64,000 nt of DNA from Pectobacterium versatile (GTDB lineage: Bacteria; Pseudomonadota; Gammaproteobacteria; Enterobacterales; Enterobacteriaceae): the NCBI RefSeq assembly GCF_020166435.1, contig NZ_JAINZP010000015.1, positions 23,560 to 87,559 on the forward strand. Reading direction: 5' to 3'. Shown in pieces: positions 1 through 9,092 of the stretch. The notes under the pieces were generated by a model. The model searched no databases. It had not been told where the DNA came from and worked only from the letters and a program-made list of their open reading frames with translations. The translations under genes were made by a program, and so were the position numbers. The first letter of the stretch is position 1, and every line of letters begins with the position of its first letter.

Positions 1-104
1 TCGTCCGCTGCGCATTGGAAAGAAAAGAAAGCCGCGGGCTGCATTACACACTGGACTACCCAGAACAGTTCAACGCCCCAACGCCAACCATTCTGGTGCC
101 GTAG
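1..104 (+). CDS. nadB: L-aspartate oxidase, C-terminal end (partial)
   Basis: Only the last 33 codons are in the window, read in the frame beginning at base 3 and ending at TAG 102-104. The peptide contains [13 protein letters not shown], the conserved tail of NadB, the FAD enzyme that oxidises L-aspartate to iminoaspartate in NAD synthesis. The rest of the gene lies upstream of the window. The neighbouring trmN and srmB match the nadB-trmN-srmB order of enterobacteria. The identification rests on a short but characteristic C-terminus. Confidence 0.85.
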   Translation, partial: VRCALERKESRGLHYTLDYPEQFNAPTPTILVP

Positions 105-173
105 TTCATAAAAAATAACTCATAAAAATAGTTCACTCAGCAAAGGCAGACGCAGCAACAAGGCGTCTGCCAT

Positions 174-920
174 CTACATAAAGAGATAAAAATCTTTTGT
201 CAGCCGCTGGAAAGCCGTCGAGTAGCATCTTTCTGCATCACTAATTACCAGTGAGGAATTCACACATTCTCTTTCCTGACGAGATAGCGCCAGCAAAACG
301 CGATGCGCAGGTTTCTCTTCCTGCTCCGATACGCGAAGCTGCTGGTGAACATACCAATTGTTCTGCTGCGCGAGCGGAATAAAAGACCCAGCAACCTGAA
401 CCGGCAGCACCACGCAGAAAAGACCTTCAGGCATTAGCAACTGATGAGCACAGCGTAACAGCGCTTCATGGGTTAACAGGGTGGTATAGCGAGCCTGATC
501 GCGCTGAGCCGATCCGCACGCGATCCCCGGCGGGAAGTAAGGCGGGTTACTGATAATCAACGAATAGTCGGCGGCTCGCGTCTCAGCAAAACCGACGATA
601 TCCTCAGCATACACCGTGATTCTGTCAGCCCATGGCGAGGTGGAAATGTTCTCCTTCGCCTGCTGGCTGGCGGCACTATCCAGCTCGACGGCGTCAATCC
701 GAACATGCGATTCAGAACGTTGCGCCAGCATCAGCGCGAGAAGACCAGAACCGCTACCGATATCCAGGATCCGCGAGGCTGAAGACACCGGCGTCCAGGC
801 TCCCAGCAAAATACCGTCGGTCCCCACCTTCATGGCACAGCGATCGTGCGCCACAAAGAATTGCTTGAAGGTAAAACCATCCCGACGCAATGTCAGTTTA
901 TTATCAGCCTGATGACTCAT
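174..920 (-). CDS. trmN: tRNA1(Val) (adenine37-N6)-methyltransferase TrmN (YfiC)
   Basis: A 248-residue class I SAM-dependent methyltransferase. The glycine-rich SAM loop DIGSGSG lies at residues 53-59, and the amino-methylase motif NPPY at 125-128 is the hallmark of enzymes that methylate an exocyclic adenine nitrogen. The N-terminal [25 protein letters not shown] segment is nearly the same as in E. coli YfiC, which makes m6A37 in tRNA-Val (the family function). It is transcribed divergently from srmB, with about 134 bp between them. Length and both ends agree with the E. coli protein. Notably, the substrate family tRNA-Val is encoded three times at 7.2-7.6 kb. Confidence 0.95.
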   Translation of the reverse strand: MSHQADNKLTLRRDGFTFKQFFVAHDRCAMKVGTDGILLGAWTPVSSASRILDIGSGSGLLALMLAQRSESHVRIDAVELDSAASQQAKENISTSPWADRITVYAEDIVGFAETRAADYSLIISNPPYFPPGIACGSAQRDQARYTTLLTHEALLRCAHQLLMPEGLFCVVLPVQVAGSFIPLAQQNNWYVHQQLRVSEQEEKPAHRVLLALSRQERECVNSSLVISDAERCYSTAFQRLTKDFYLFM

Positions 921-1054
921 GAAAATAAGATTCCAAATGCAAACCGCAGTAGCATAGGTGAAACATCAATGCAGGAAAAGTGCCGATGTCTGCTTAAACA
1001 GGTGAAGAAACCGGCCAATCCGTCTATAATCGGCGCCCCAAATAGAGGTAGACC

Positions 1055-2380
1055 ATGACTGTAACCAATTTTTCCGAGCTCGATCTTGATGAAAGCCTGT
1101 TAGACGCCCTGCGTGACATGGGCTACGAGCGCCCGACCGTGATTCAGGCAGAGGCGATCCCTCCGGCGATGGAAGGCCGCGACGTCCTAGGCTCCGCGCC
1201 AACAGGAACAGGTAAAACCGCCGCCTATCTGCTGCCGGTTTTGCAGCATCTTATCGATTTCCCTCGTAAAAAATCGGGTCCACCTCGTATTCTGATCCTC
1301 ACGCCAACCCGTGAGCTCGCCATGCAGGTGGCCGATCAGGCGCGAGCGTTTGCTGCACATACGCACCTGGATATCGCCACGATCACTGGCGGCGTAGCCT
1401 ACATGAACCACGCAGAAGTCTTCAGTGAAAATCAGGATATCGTCGTCGCGACGACGGGCCGTCTGCTGCAATACATTAAAGAAGAAAACTTCGATTGCCG
1501 CGCGGTAGAAACGCTGATTCTGGATGAAGCGGACAGAATGCTGGATATGGGCTTCGCCCAGGATATTGAACACATCGCCGGAGAAACCCGCTGGCGCAAG
1601 CAAACGCTGCTGTTTTCTGCGACGCTGGAAGGGGACGCGATCAAAGATTTCGCCGAGCGCCTGCTCAATGAACCTGTTGAAATCGAATCCGACCCATCGC
1701 GTCGGGAACGTAAAAAAATTCTGCAATGGTATTACCGCGCCGACGATCTCAAACACAAAACGGCGCTGCTCTGCCACCAGTTAAAACAGCCTGACGTAAC
1801 GCGTTCTATCGTCTTTGTACGCAAGCGTGAGCGTGTGCATGAGCTAGTTGCCTGGCTGCGTGAAGCGGGCATTAACTCCTGCTATCTCGAAGGCGAAATG
1901 GTGCAGGCCAAACGTAATGAGGCGATCAAACGTCTCAGTGACGGGCGTGTCAACGTGCTGGTAGCAACGGATATCGCGGCACGCGGTATTGATATTAACG
2001 ATGTCAGCCACGTATTTAACTTCGATTTGCCGCGCACCTCGGACACCTATCTTCACCGTATCGGTCGTACTGGTCGCGCCGGTCGTAAAGGCTGTGCTAT
2101 CTCTTTTGTCGAAGCACACGACCATCTGCTGCTGGGAAAAATCAGTCGCTACTTGAATGAACCGCTAAAACCGCGCGTCATTGAAGAACTCCGCCCAGAG
2201 ACGAAAGCACCAAGCGCCAAAACGACGGGTAAACCGTCGAAAAAAGTACTGGCTAAACGACAAGAGAAAAAAGAGAAGGAAAAAGAAAAGGTTAAGGTAA
2301 AAGTTCGCCAGCGCGATGCTAAAAATGTGGGTAAGCGTCGTCAACCAACGCAGAAAACCGACGAACCCTCTGCCAAATAA
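1055..2380 (+). CDS. srmB: DEAD-box ATP-dependent RNA helicase SrmB
   Basis: A 441-residue DEAD-box helicase. Visible motifs are the Q motif near residue 31, Walker A APTGTGKT (48-55), DEAD (157-160), SAT (188-190) and HRIGRTGR (334-341). A Lys/Glu-rich low-complexity tail (about residues 385-441) is typical of SrmB, which acts early in 50S ribosomal subunit assembly. The ATG follows AATAGAGGT, a usable ribosome site. The gene is monocistronic: trmN is divergent upstream and grcA converges downstream with a shared hairpin terminator. Orthology is inferred from overall likeness and from position beside trmN and grcA. Confidence 0.95.
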   Translation: MTVTNFSELDLDESLLDALRDMGYERPTVIQAEAIPPAMEGRDVLGSAPTGTGKTAAYLLPVLQHLIDFPRKKSGPPRILILTPTRELAMQVADQARAFAAHTHLDIATITGGVAYMNHAEVFSENQDIVVATTGRLLQYIKEENFDCRAVETLILDEADRMLDMGFAQDIEHIAGETRWRKQTLLFSATLEGDAIKDFAERLLNEPVEIESDPSRRERKKILQWYYRADDLKHKTALLCHQLKQPDVTRSIVFVRKRERVHELVAWLREAGINSCYLEGEMVQAKRNEAIKRLSDGRVNVLVATDIAARGIDINDVSHVFNFDLPRTSDTYLHRIGRTGRAGRKGCAISFVEAHDHLLLGKISRYLNEPLKPRVIEELRPETKAPSAKTTGKPSKKVLAKRQEKKEKEKEKVKVKVRQRDAKNVGKRRQPTQKTDEPSAK

Positions 2381-2403
2381 AATTTATATAAAATAGAGAT
2401 ATA

Positions 2404-2429
2404 AAAAAGGGAGCCTCGGCTCCCTTTTT
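2404..2429. terminator. bidirectional intrinsic terminator between srmB and grcA
   Basis: Perfect inverted repeat AAAAAGGGAGCC / GGCTCCCTTTTT with a two-base loop and T-runs on both strands. It lies between the convergent stops of srmB and grcA. Confidence 0.93.
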
Positions 2430-2442
2430 GTTAAGGCTTGAA

Positions 2443-2826
2443 TTACAGGCTTGCGGTAAAAGTACGAGCGATAACGTCGCGCTGCTGTTCTGGCGTCAGT
2501 GAGTTGAAACGCACAGCGTAGCCAGATACGCGAATGGTCAGCTGCGGATAATTTTCCGGATGCTTAACCGCATCTTCCAGCGTCTCACGGCGCAGAACGT
2601 TTACGTTCAGGTGTTGACCGCCTTCCACACGCACTTCAGGTTTGATTTCCAGCGGAATTTCACGATACTCGATCTGACCCAGATCGCTCACCGGAACGAT
2701 TTGATCTTCGCTATAACCTGATTTAGCACACACGCAACGCGCCTGTGATTTTTCTTCATCCAGCAACCAGAAGGAATTGATCAGCGCGCTGTCGTTAGCC
2801 TTGGTGATTTGAATACCAGTAACCAT
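2443..2826 (-). CDS. grcA: autonomous glycyl radical cofactor GrcA (YfiD)
   Basis: A 127-residue protein matching the C-terminal glycyl-radical domain of pyruvate formate-lyase. The radical loop [10 protein letters not shown] near residues 98-108 carries the glycine that holds the radical. In enterobacteria GrcA replaces the damaged C-terminal part of PflB after oxygen exposure, so anaerobic pyruvate cleavage can go on. The ATG has an excellent ribosome site (GGAGGCAATT). Two FNR-like sites lie upstream at the E. coli yfiD spacing, so anaerobic induction is likely. Transcribed alone; converges with srmB and diverges from ung. Confidence 0.95.
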   Translation of the reverse strand: MVTGIQITKANDSALINSFWLLDEEKSQARCVCAKSGYSEDQIVPVSDLGQIEYREIPLEIKPEVRVEGGQHLNVNVLRRETLEDAVKHPENYPQLTIRVSGYAVRFNSLTPEQQRDVIARTFTASL

Positions 2827-2947
2827 AATTGCCTCCGTAAAACGGCGTGTTATTGTCTTAGTTAAAAACTAACTGAGTAAAAATCGCTATCAGCAAAAAA
2901 CTGCTAAATTTCGTAACGATCGTATAAAACCGTTTGTATCTGCCTCT

Positions 2948-2989
2948 TATATACCAGCCTGATAACCAGACATCCTTGACTTAAATCAA
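2948..2989 (-). promoter_or_regulatory. grcA promoter -10 and proximal FNR site
   Basis: TTGACTTAAATCAA at 2976-2989 matches the FNR consensus (TTGAT-N4-ATCAA) with one mismatch. On the minus strand a TATATA/TATAAG -10 element lies near 2946-2953, which puts the start of transcription near 2941. The FNR site is then centred about 41 bp upstream, the class II activator position. Inferred from sequence only. Confidence 0.8.
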
Positions 2990-3028
2990 TTTTAAAACCC
3001 CACAGCTTAGCGTACTGATGGCAATATA

Positions 3029-3042
3029 TTGTTTTATATCAA
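3029..3042 (-). promoter_or_regulatory. distal FNR site upstream of grcA
   Basis: TTGTTTTATATCAA matches the FNR consensus with one mismatch. Its centre is 53 bp from the centre of the proximal site, the same separation as the -40.5 and -93.5 sites described for E. coli yfiD, where the upstream site tempers activation. The region from 2827 to 3203 holds no gene and is AT-rich. Confidence 0.75.
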
Positions 3043-3203
3043 TTTTACCAACACACCGAATTGCAAATATTTTTGTAAATTTTCAATTTTTTTTCAAAAA
3101 AAGGTCATTTCATCCCGACAATAGCGGTTACGGTTTTACCTCGGGACGATAGATCGGTAAGCTACCGACAACACCATTCAACCTATAAAAAAAAGAGTGC
3201 ATG

Positions 3204-3890
3204 ATGGCGACCTCTCTCACCTGGCATGACGTGCTGGCACAAGAAAAGCAGCAGCCTTACTTCATTAACACCCTTGAATTCGTTGGGAAAGAACGTGCAG
3301 CGGGTAAAACTATCTATCCCCCGCAGAAGGATGTTTTCAACGCGTTCCGCTTTACTGAACTGCATCAGGTCAAAGTCGTCATTCTCGGGCAAGATCCCTA
3401 TCACGGCCCGAATCAGGCGCACGGGCTGTCATTTTCTGTACGTCCGGGCGTACCCGCTCCGCCTTCTCTGGGTAATATTTATAAAGAATTGGCGAGCGAC
3501 ATCCCTGGATTTGAAATTCCACGACACGGTTTTCTACAAAGCTGGGCAGAGCAAGGCGTTTTACTGCTCAACACGGTATTAACCGTTGAAGCTGGACAGG
3601 CACACTCGCATGCTAATTTGGGCTGGGAAACGTTTACTGACCGCGTCATCGCGGCATTGAATGAACAGCGGGAAGGCCTGGTCTTTCTGCTGTGGGGCTC
3701 TCATGCACAGAAAAAAGGCAACATCATTGACCAGCAGCGCCACCATATTCTGAAATCGCCGCACCCTTCCCCACTGTCTGCACACCGTGGTTTCTTGGGC
3801 TGTAAGCATTTTTCTCAGGCTAATCAGCTTTTGGAACAGCAAGGGCTGTCGCCAATAGACTGGACGCCAAGGCTTCCAGAAGAGGCTTAA
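3204..3890 (+). CDS. ung: uracil-DNA glycosylase
   Basis: Family 1 uracil-DNA glycosylase, which removes uracil from DNA to start base-excision repair. Two ATGs are adjacent (3201 and 3204). The second gives 228 residues and puts the water-activating motif GQDPYHGP at 62-69 with Asp64 and the HPSPLSAH motif His at 187, the E. coli numbering, so 3204 is preferred. The ribosome site (AAAAGAG) is modest. The gene is divergent from grcA across a 377-bp AT-rich region and is followed by a short tandem-repeat tract and two tRNA genes. Confidence 0.97.
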   Translation: MATSLTWHDVLAQEKQQPYFINTLEFVGKERAAGKTIYPPQKDVFNAFRFTELHQVKVVILGQDPYHGPNQAHGLSFSVRPGVPAPPSLGNIYKELASDIPGFEIPRHGFLQSWAEQGVLLLNTVLTVEAGQAHSHANLGWETFTDRVIAALNEQREGLVFLLWGSHAQKKGNIIDQQRHHILKSPHPSPLSAHRGFLGCKHFSQANQLLEQQGLSPIDWTPRLPEEA

Positions 3891-3939
3891 GCGATAACGG
3901 GTTGGTTGTCTTCAAAAAAACGAAGGCGGCCAACTGTCG

Positions 3940-4009
3940 TTTACAAAGGATGGTTTACAAAGGATGGTTTACAAAGGATGGTTTACAAGGAATTGTTTAC
4001 AAGAAATAG
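3940..4009. repeat. 14-bp tandem repeat, five units
   Basis: Three perfect copies of TTTACAAAGGATGG (3940-3953, 3954-3967, 3968-3981) are followed by two degenerate copies (3982-3995, 3996-4009). The tract sits in the gap between ung and the tRNA-Ala pair. No coding capacity is seen. Confidence 0.95.
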
Positions 4010-4093
4010 CTGACTAATGTATTGAGCAAATAAAAACGTTGATTGAATGCAGATATATCGAGAAAGGGATAAATAAGAGTGAATTCGATGATT

Positions 4094-4169
<76 letters not shown>

Positions 4170-4216
4170 ACAACGTGTGGAATGTTCGTGATAATCAACC
4201 AAACAGAGGGAGTGTT

Positions 4217-4292
<76 letters not shown>

Positions 4293-4340
4293 GTATCTTA
4301 CAGCATCACCGCAAAGGCAAGTACTGTGCGAACGCGTCGC

Positions 4341-4369
4341 ATAATATGAAACCCGATTCGCAGTGTCAA
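4341..4369 (-). promoter_or_regulatory. sigma-70 promoter of the tRNA-Ala pair
   Basis: On the minus strand, TTGACA (4369-4364), a 17-bp spacer and TATTAT (4346-4341) are followed by the GC-rich discriminator GCGACGCG. This is the form of a strong, stringently controlled stable-RNA promoter. It overlaps the extreme 5' part of the open frame of the downstream hydrolase, which supports a later start for that gene. Confidence 0.88.
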
Positions 4370-4480
4370 CGGCTAAATCCGGTTATCCGATTAACCGCTG
4401 AAAAAGACGCCAAAGGTGAGGAAAAACAGGCGGCGATTTCGATGTCATCTCATCATAAGCACAATAAAAAAGCTGCTAAC

Positions 4481-4499
4481 GATAACGCGATTTATTATC
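4481..4499 (+). promoter_or_regulatory. candidate Fur box upstream of the exported esterase
   Basis: GATAACGCGATTTATTATC agrees with the 19-bp Fur consensus at 14 positions by eye. It lies 45 bp before the preferred start at 4544, and a TATATA element at 4527-4532 lies between. Consistent with iron-repressed expression; not tested. Confidence 0.5.
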
Positions 4500-4543
4500 A
4501 TCATTTCACGTTACGCTTCTGCCTCTTATATAAGCCTCATCAC

Positions 4544-5428
4544 ATGCGCTATTTTCCTATGATTGTATTTTCTCTGATGGTATCTGCCTCTGGCATGTTG
4601 CCTGTTCGGGCGCAGCCAACCATTCCTGATATGACCGAACAAGCAAAAGCTCAATTTGAGATCAAGCACGTTGAAATGAAAAGCGATGCACAGCATGTCT
4701 ATCGGCTTTTCATCGCGCAGCCCCGCCAACCCGCACCTGAAGGCGGTTATCCGGTTCTATACATGCTGGATGGCAACGCTCAGTTTCCCGTTGCCGTAAA
4801 CAGCTACAATGCAAAAAATGGCGCAGCACCGCTGATTATCGCCATCGGTTATCCAATCGATAAACCTTACGATGTTCCCGCCAGAACGCGCGACTACACG
4901 CCGCCGACAACGCTCACCGATCCAGATTTTGCCGCAGGCGGCGAAGCCGAAGCGTTTTATCAATTCCTGCAATCCACGGTAAAGCCCTGGGTTGAAACGA
5001 ACTACGCTGTAAATAAGCAAAAACAAACGCTGGCCGGGCACTCTTTCGGCGGTCTGTTTACGCTCTATACGCTGTTTAACCACACCGAATTTTTCCAGCG
5101 TTATGTTGCCGCAAGCCCGTCTATCTGGTGGGGAAATGGCGTTGTGATTCCGGCAAGAACGCCGCTGCTCGCTACACCACCGCTGTCAATAACCGTCACG
5201 GCAGGGGCAAATGAAGATGAGCCAGCCAAAACGCAGGCGGGTAAACCCGTTGATGAAAAGCGGGCAGAACGGATCAGCCAAAGAAAAATGGTGGAAAGAG
5301 CAACGGCACTGGTCGCACAGCTCAACGAACAAGGCACAAAAGCCGACTTTATTCTGTTCCCCGGTAAAGGCCACGGCGACGTGATCCCCGATGCCATCGG
5401 TAAAGCGGTTGCTATCGCCGGTCAATAA
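4544..5428 (+). CDS. exported alpha/beta hydrolase, siderophore-esterase-like (IroE/BesA type)
   Basis: A putative esterase_D/Fes-family serine hydrolase. The open frame extends back to 4346, but that part overlaps the tRNA-Ala promoter. Starting at 4544 gives 294 residues with an N-terminal signal peptide that ends near VRAQP. The nucleophile elbow GHSFGG has Ser at residue 167, and a C-terminal GKGHGD supplies the probable catalytic His. The closest known functional group is IroE and related enzymes that hydrolyse catecholate siderophores in the periplasm; that substrate is an inference supported by the Fur-like box. The start codon is uncertain (4544 or 4559). A shared hairpin terminator separates it from the convergent gltX. 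Confidence 0.75.
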   Translation: MRYFPMIVFSLMVSASGMLPVRAQPTIPDMTEQAKAQFEIKHVEMKSDAQHVYRLFIAQPRQPAPEGGYPVLYMLDGNAQFPVAVNSYNAKNGAAPLIIAIGYPIDKPYDVPARTRDYTPPTTLTDPDFAAGGEAEAFYQFLQSTVKPWVETNYAVNKQKQTLAGHSFGGLFTLYTLFNHTEFFQRYVAASPSIWWGNGVVIPARTPLLATPPLSITVTAGANEDEPAKTQAGKPVDEKRAERISQRKMVERATALVAQLNEQGTKADFILFPGKGHGDVIPDAIGKAVAIAGQ

Positions 5429-5451
5429 TTCCCATAGCACGCCATAAAAAA

Positions 5452-5480
5452 ATGAACCCCAGCTTCTGGCCGGGGTTCAT
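5452..5480. terminator. bidirectional terminator between esterase gene and gltX
   Basis: ATGAACCCC / GGGGTTCAT inverted repeat flanked by an A-run (5445-5451) and a T-rich stretch after 5480, between two convergent genes. Confidence 0.88.
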
Positions 5481-5509
5481 TTTATATAACGCTATTCACG
5501 CGATAACGA

Positions 5510-6925
5510 TTACTGCTGCGCTTCGCGCTCGGCGATGAACGCCAGTGCTTTATCAATACGCGCCAGCGAACGCTGTTGACCAATCGCGTGCACCGTAACG
5601 TCAACGCCTGGAGACTGACCCGCGCCCGTTACCGCAACACGCAGCGGCATACCGACTTTACCCATGCCCTGGCCCAACTCATCCGCCGTGCCCTGAATGG
5701 CGTGGTGGATGTTCTCCGGCGTCCAGCTCTTAATCGCAGCCAGTTTCTCGCGAACCAGTTCAAGCGGCTGACGCGCAACCGGGCGCAGATGTTTCTTCGC
5801 GGCATCAGCATCAAACTCAGCAAAATCTTCATAGAAATAACGGCAAGAATCCGCCATTTCTTTCAGCGTCTTGCAACGTTCGCCCAGCAAACCAACCAGC
5901 TCGCTCAACTGCGGCCCGGTACGGGTATCAATCCCTGCCTGCTCGATATGCCATGACAGATGCGTCGCCACGTATTCTGCGGGTAAATGGTTAATATAGT
6001 GATGGTTCAACCATTGCAGCTTCTCGGTATTGAAAGCACTCGCCGATTTGTTCACAGCGTCCAGCGAGAACAGCGATTTCATTTCATCAATAGAGAAGAT
6101 TTCCTGATCGCCAGAAGACCAGCCTAAACGCACCAGATAGTTCAGCAGTGCTTCCGGCAAATAGCCGTCATCGCGGTATTGCATTACGCCAACAGCGCCG
6201 TGACGTTTGGACAATTTCTTACCGTCGTCGCCCAGAATCATCGACACATGCGCATATTCGGGCACGGGTGCGCCCAGCGCTTTCAGGATGTTGATCTGAC
6301 GCGGCGTGTTGTTGATATGGTCTTCACCACGGATAACGTGCGTGATTTCCATATCCCAGTCATCGATAACGACACAGAAATTGTAGGTCGGTGAACCGTC
6401 AGTACGGCGAATAATCAGATCATCGAGTTCCTGATTGCTGAATTCGATCGGCCCGCGAATGCGGTCATTGAAGATGACAGAGCCTTCCTGCGGGTTGAGG
6501 AAACGCACAACGTGCGGCTCATTATCAGCATGATGTTCGTGAGAACCACGGCAACAGCCGTCGTAACGTGGCTTATCACCATTTTCCATCTGCTGCTCAC
6601 GCAGCGCTTCCAGACGCTCTTTAGAACAGTAGCACTTATATGCCGTACCGTTTTCCAGCATCTGGTCAATAACCGCGTTGTAACGGTCAAAGCGTTTAGT
6701 CTGGTAGTACGGGCCTTCATCCCAGTTCAGGCTCAGCCAGTTCATACCATCCATAATGGCATCAATCGCGTCCTGAGTTGAACGCTCCAGATCGGTATCT
6801 TCAATACGCAGCACAAACTCGCCGTCATGATGACGGGCAAACAACCAAGAGTACAGTGCGGTGCGAGCGCCGCCGACGTGAAGATAGCCAGTAGGACTAG
6901 GGGCGAAACGGGTTTTGATTTTCAT
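5510..6925 (-). CDS. gltX: glutamyl-tRNA synthetase
   Basis: A 471-residue class I aminoacyl-tRNA synthetase, exactly the E. coli length. The HIGH-type signature appears as [11 protein letters not shown] near residues 9-19 and the KMSKS-type loop as KKLSKR. A cysteine cluster (CYC near residue 100 and CC after it) corresponds to the zinc-binding insertion of gammaproteobacterial GltX. It charges tRNA-Glu, which also feeds heme synthesis through hemL in this window. It is divergent from the tRNA-Val operon, as in E. coli. Confidence 0.98.
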   Translation of the reverse strand: MKIKTRFAPSPTGYLHVGGARTALYSWLFARHHDGEFVLRIEDTDLERSTQDAIDAIMDGMNWLSLNWDEGPYYQTKRFDRYNAVIDQMLENGTAYKCYCSKERLEALREQQMENGDKPRYDGCCRGSHEHHADNEPHVVRFLNPQEGSVIFNDRIRGPIEFSNQELDDLIIRRTDGSPTYNFCVVIDDWDMEITHVIRGEDHINNTPRQINILKALGAPVPEYAHVSMILGDDGKKLSKRHGAVGVMQYRDDGYLPEALLNYLVRLGWSSGDQEIFSIDEMKSLFSLDAVNKSASAFNTEKLQWLNHHYINHLPAEYVATHLSWHIEQAGIDTRTGPQLSELVGLLGERCKTLKEMADSCRYFYEDFAEFDADAAKKHLRPVARQPLELVREKLAAIKSWTPENIHHAIQGTADELGQGMGKVGMPLRVAVTGAGQSPGVDVTVHAIGQQRSLARIDKALAFIAEREAQQ

Positions 6926-7171
6926 TTGGGATTACAGCCTTATTACGCAACGGCTGTCGGCATAAACCGACATAAGCTCAGAGAACAAAAGTGGGCAACA
7001 TTCTATCACTCTGCTTCGATTCCTCAACGCCGTAACATGCCGCACGTGCTTTTATTCTGCTAGCGATAGCAAGATAACAGGCTGAATTGCGCAAGGATGC
7101 AGCACCAACGGCGATAAATACGACGCCTTGACTAATTTTGCAACGAACAATCATTTTAGTTTTAAAAAGCG

Positions 7172-7199
7172 TTGACTCATATTCAAGGATCCCTATAAT
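7172..7199 (+). promoter_or_regulatory. promoter of the tRNA-Val/tRNA-Lys operon
   Basis: TTGACT at 7172-7177, a 16-bp spacer, TATAAT at 7194-7199 and a GCGACTCC discriminator. The first tRNA begins 18 bp after the -10. This is the layout of a growth-rate-controlled stable-RNA promoter. Confidence 0.9.
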
Positions 7200-7216
7200 G
7201 CGACTCCACACAGCGG

Positions 7217-7292
7217 GGGTGATTAGCTCAGCTGGGAGAGCACCTCCCTTACAAGGAGGGGGTCGGCGGTTCGATCCCGTCATCACCCACCA
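7217..7292 (+). tRNA. tRNA-Val (anticodon TAC), copy 1
   Basis: 76 bases, GGGTGATTAGCTCAG start, anticodon loop CTTACAA giving TAC, CCA encoded. Corresponds to valU of the E. coli valUXY-lysV operon beside gltX. Confidence 0.98.
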
Positions 7293-7345
7293 CTCTTTAC
7301 GAAAGTAAAAGTGTCTCGCTGTGTAGAGTAAGAAGATTTGAGATT

Positions 7346-7421
7346 GGGTGATTAGCTCAGCTGGGAGAGCACCTCCCTTACAAGGAGGGGGTCGGCGGTT
7401 CGATCCCGTCATCACCCACCA
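7346..7421 (+). tRNA. tRNA-Val (anticodon TAC), copy 2
   Basis: Identical to copy 1, separated from it by 53 bases, CCA encoded. Confidence 0.98.
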
Positions 7422-7488
7422 ATCTCATACCAGCTGGTCTTCTTATTAGAAGTTGAAGTAAACCAAGAAGTAAAAGTAGTTCAGAAGT

Positions 7489-7564
7489 GGGTGATTAGCT
7501 CAGCTGGGAGAGCACCTCCCTTACAAGGAGGGGGTCGGCGGTTCGATCCCGTCATCACCCACCA
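7489..7564 (+). tRNA. tRNA-Val (anticodon TAC), copy 3
   Basis: Identical to copies 1 and 2, 67 bases after copy 2 and only seven bases before the tRNA-Lys gene. Confidence 0.98.
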
Positions 7565-7571
7565 CTTCTGC

Positions 7572-7647
7572 GGGTCGTTAGCTCAGTCGGTAGAGCAGTT
7601 GACTTTTAATCAATTGGTCGCAGGTTCGAATCCTGCACGACCCACCA
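7572..7647 (+). tRNA. tRNA-Lys (anticodon TTT)
   Basis: 76 bases, GGGTCGTTAGCTCAG start, anticodon loop with TTT, CCA encoded. Last gene of the tRNA operon (lysV position in E. coli). Confidence 0.98.
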
Positions 7648-7798
7648 CTTCCGCAAAGTGATTCCTCTCTGAAGTAAATCCACAAAACATTATCTATTGC
7701 ACGTGTCGTGTAGATCGAATTCTATTCGATTTTTCCGCATTAGTTTTCCCAATATTCGATAAAGTACCGCAGCCTTACTCAGCTACGGCACCTAAATA

Positions 7799-8905
7799 TC
7801 ATGCCAGTACGGCTAAATCTGCTGCGTCAAAACCGCGTAATTTATCAGTCTGTCCAGAACGCACTTTTTGCACCCATTGCGCATCAGAGAGCAATACCCG
7901 ACCGACAGCGATCAAATCAAACTCTTCGCGCTCCATCCGTGCATACAGATTGTCCAGCGCTGCCGTACCTGAACCTTCACCGCCAAACGCCGCAAAGAAA
8001 TCCGAGGTCAAGCCCACCGAGCCAACGCTGATTGTCGCCGCGCCTGTCAGCTTCTTCGCCCAACCAGCGAAGTTCAGCCCTTCTGCACCATCAATCTCAG
8101 GGAACTCCGGCTCCCAGAAACGTCGCTGGGAACAGTGGAGAATATCCACACCCGCCTCAACCAGCGGTGCCAACCAGTCCGTCATTTCCTGTGGGGAGGT
8201 GGCAAGCCGTGCGCTGTAATCCTGCTGCTTCCACTGACTCACACGCAGGATTAGCGGGAAATCCTGACCAACAGCGGCCCGAACAGCGCGGATAACCTCT
8301 GCGGCAAAGTGGGAACGCTCACGGATCGTTGCTCCACCAAAAGCATCTGTACGCTTGTTCGTCCCCGGCCAGAAGAACTGATCGATCAGGTAGCCATGTG
8401 CACCATGCAGTTCCAGCGTGTCAAATCCCAAGCGTTTAGCATCGGCTGCCGCACGGGCGAAAGCCGCCACGGTATCGGCAATATCTTCTTCCGTCATCAC
8501 CACACCACGAGGCTCATCGGGGCCAACCAACCCCGACGGGCTCTCAACAGGGGCATCAGGTTCCCAGCCGCGGCCGCGCGTTGAGCCCGTGTGCCAAATT
8601 TGTGGACCAATGCGACCACCAGCGGCATGAACCGCTTTAGCCACCGCATCCCAACCAGCCAGTGCCGCCTCACCATGGAAAAATGGAATCCCTGGCGTGT
8701 TACGCGAAGCAGGACGATCGACCACCGTCCCCTCCGTCAGAATCAGTCCTACGCCTCCCTCTGCACGGCGGCGGTAATATTCCGCATTCGCTGGGCCGGG
8801 AATCCCCTCTTCCGCCATACTTCGTGTCATGGGTGCCATAACGATGCGATTGGGAAGGGTTAACCCTTTCACCGTGAAGGGACTAAACAGAATATCGTCA
8901 GACAT
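7799..8905 (-). CDS. Old Yellow Enzyme family NADH:flavin oxidoreductase
   Basis: A 368-residue FMN-dependent ene-reductase. It has the N-terminal LFSPFTVKGLTLPNRIVMAPMTR segment, GARGxG-like and LHGAHGYLIDQF motifs around residues 170-180, and a C-terminal GRVLLSDAQW phosphate-binding end. Members reduce alpha,beta-unsaturated carbonyls or nitro-compounds; the substrate here cannot be read from sequence. AGGAAATATCC precedes the ATG. It diverges from an aldo-keto reductase across 187 bp that hold an inverted repeat, and a TetR gene follows that reductase, so the three probably form an electrophile-response module. It resembles NemA-like proteins but shows some differences, so no symbol is given. 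Confidence 0.88.
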   Translation of the reverse strand: MSDDILFSPFTVKGLTLPNRIVMAPMTRSMAEEGIPGPANAEYYRRRAEGGVGLILTEGTVVDRPASRNTPGIPFFHGEAALAGWDAVAKAVHAAGGRIGPQIWHTGSTRGRGWEPDAPVESPSGLVGPDEPRGVVMTEEDIADTVAAFARAAADAKRLGFDTLELHGAHGYLIDQFFWPGTNKRTDAFGGATIRERSHFAAEVIRAVRAAVGQDFPLILRVSQWKQQDYSARLATSPQEMTDWLAPLVEAGVDILHCSQRRFWEPEFPEIDGAEGLNFAGWAKKLTGAATISVGSVGLTSDFFAAFGGEGSGTAALDNLYARMEREEFDLIAVGRVLLSDAQWVQKVRSGQTDKLRGFDAADLAVLA

Positions 8906-9043
8906 GGATATTTCCTTTTAGGGTTTAACGCCATAGCGGCGTTGAACATTGATTAAAAACTCAATTCATGCAGTTAAGCAACCCCCGTTAGCGTTGCCTC
9001 TCGTAAAGAGAATGCTACTCTGCTTGCACTTATAGATGATGTG

Positions 9044-9064
9044 TGACATATATGATAAATGTCA
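9044..9064. promoter_or_regulatory. candidate regulator operator between OYE and AKR genes
   Basis: Inverted repeat TGACAT-N9-ATGTCA lies 28 bp before the aldo-keto reductase start. Its size and position suit a TetR-family dimer, and a TetR gene lies two genes away. The inner TATGAT could serve as a -10 element. Inference only. Confidence 0.45.
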
Positions 9065-9092
9065 ATCAACATTTAAATGAAAGGGGAATGGT

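Noticed and set aside
3940..4009. Possible CRISPR array
   Set aside because: Units are contiguous 14-mers without spacers and no cas genes are present.
4346..4543. N-terminal extension of the exported hydrolase by 66 codons
   Set aside because: It overlaps the tRNA-Ala promoter and the Fur-like box and precedes a clear signal peptide.
6978..7415. Open frame of 145 codons on the minus strand with repeated segments
   Set aside because: It runs across two tRNA-Val genes and the tRNA promoter; the repeats are the tRNAs read antisense.
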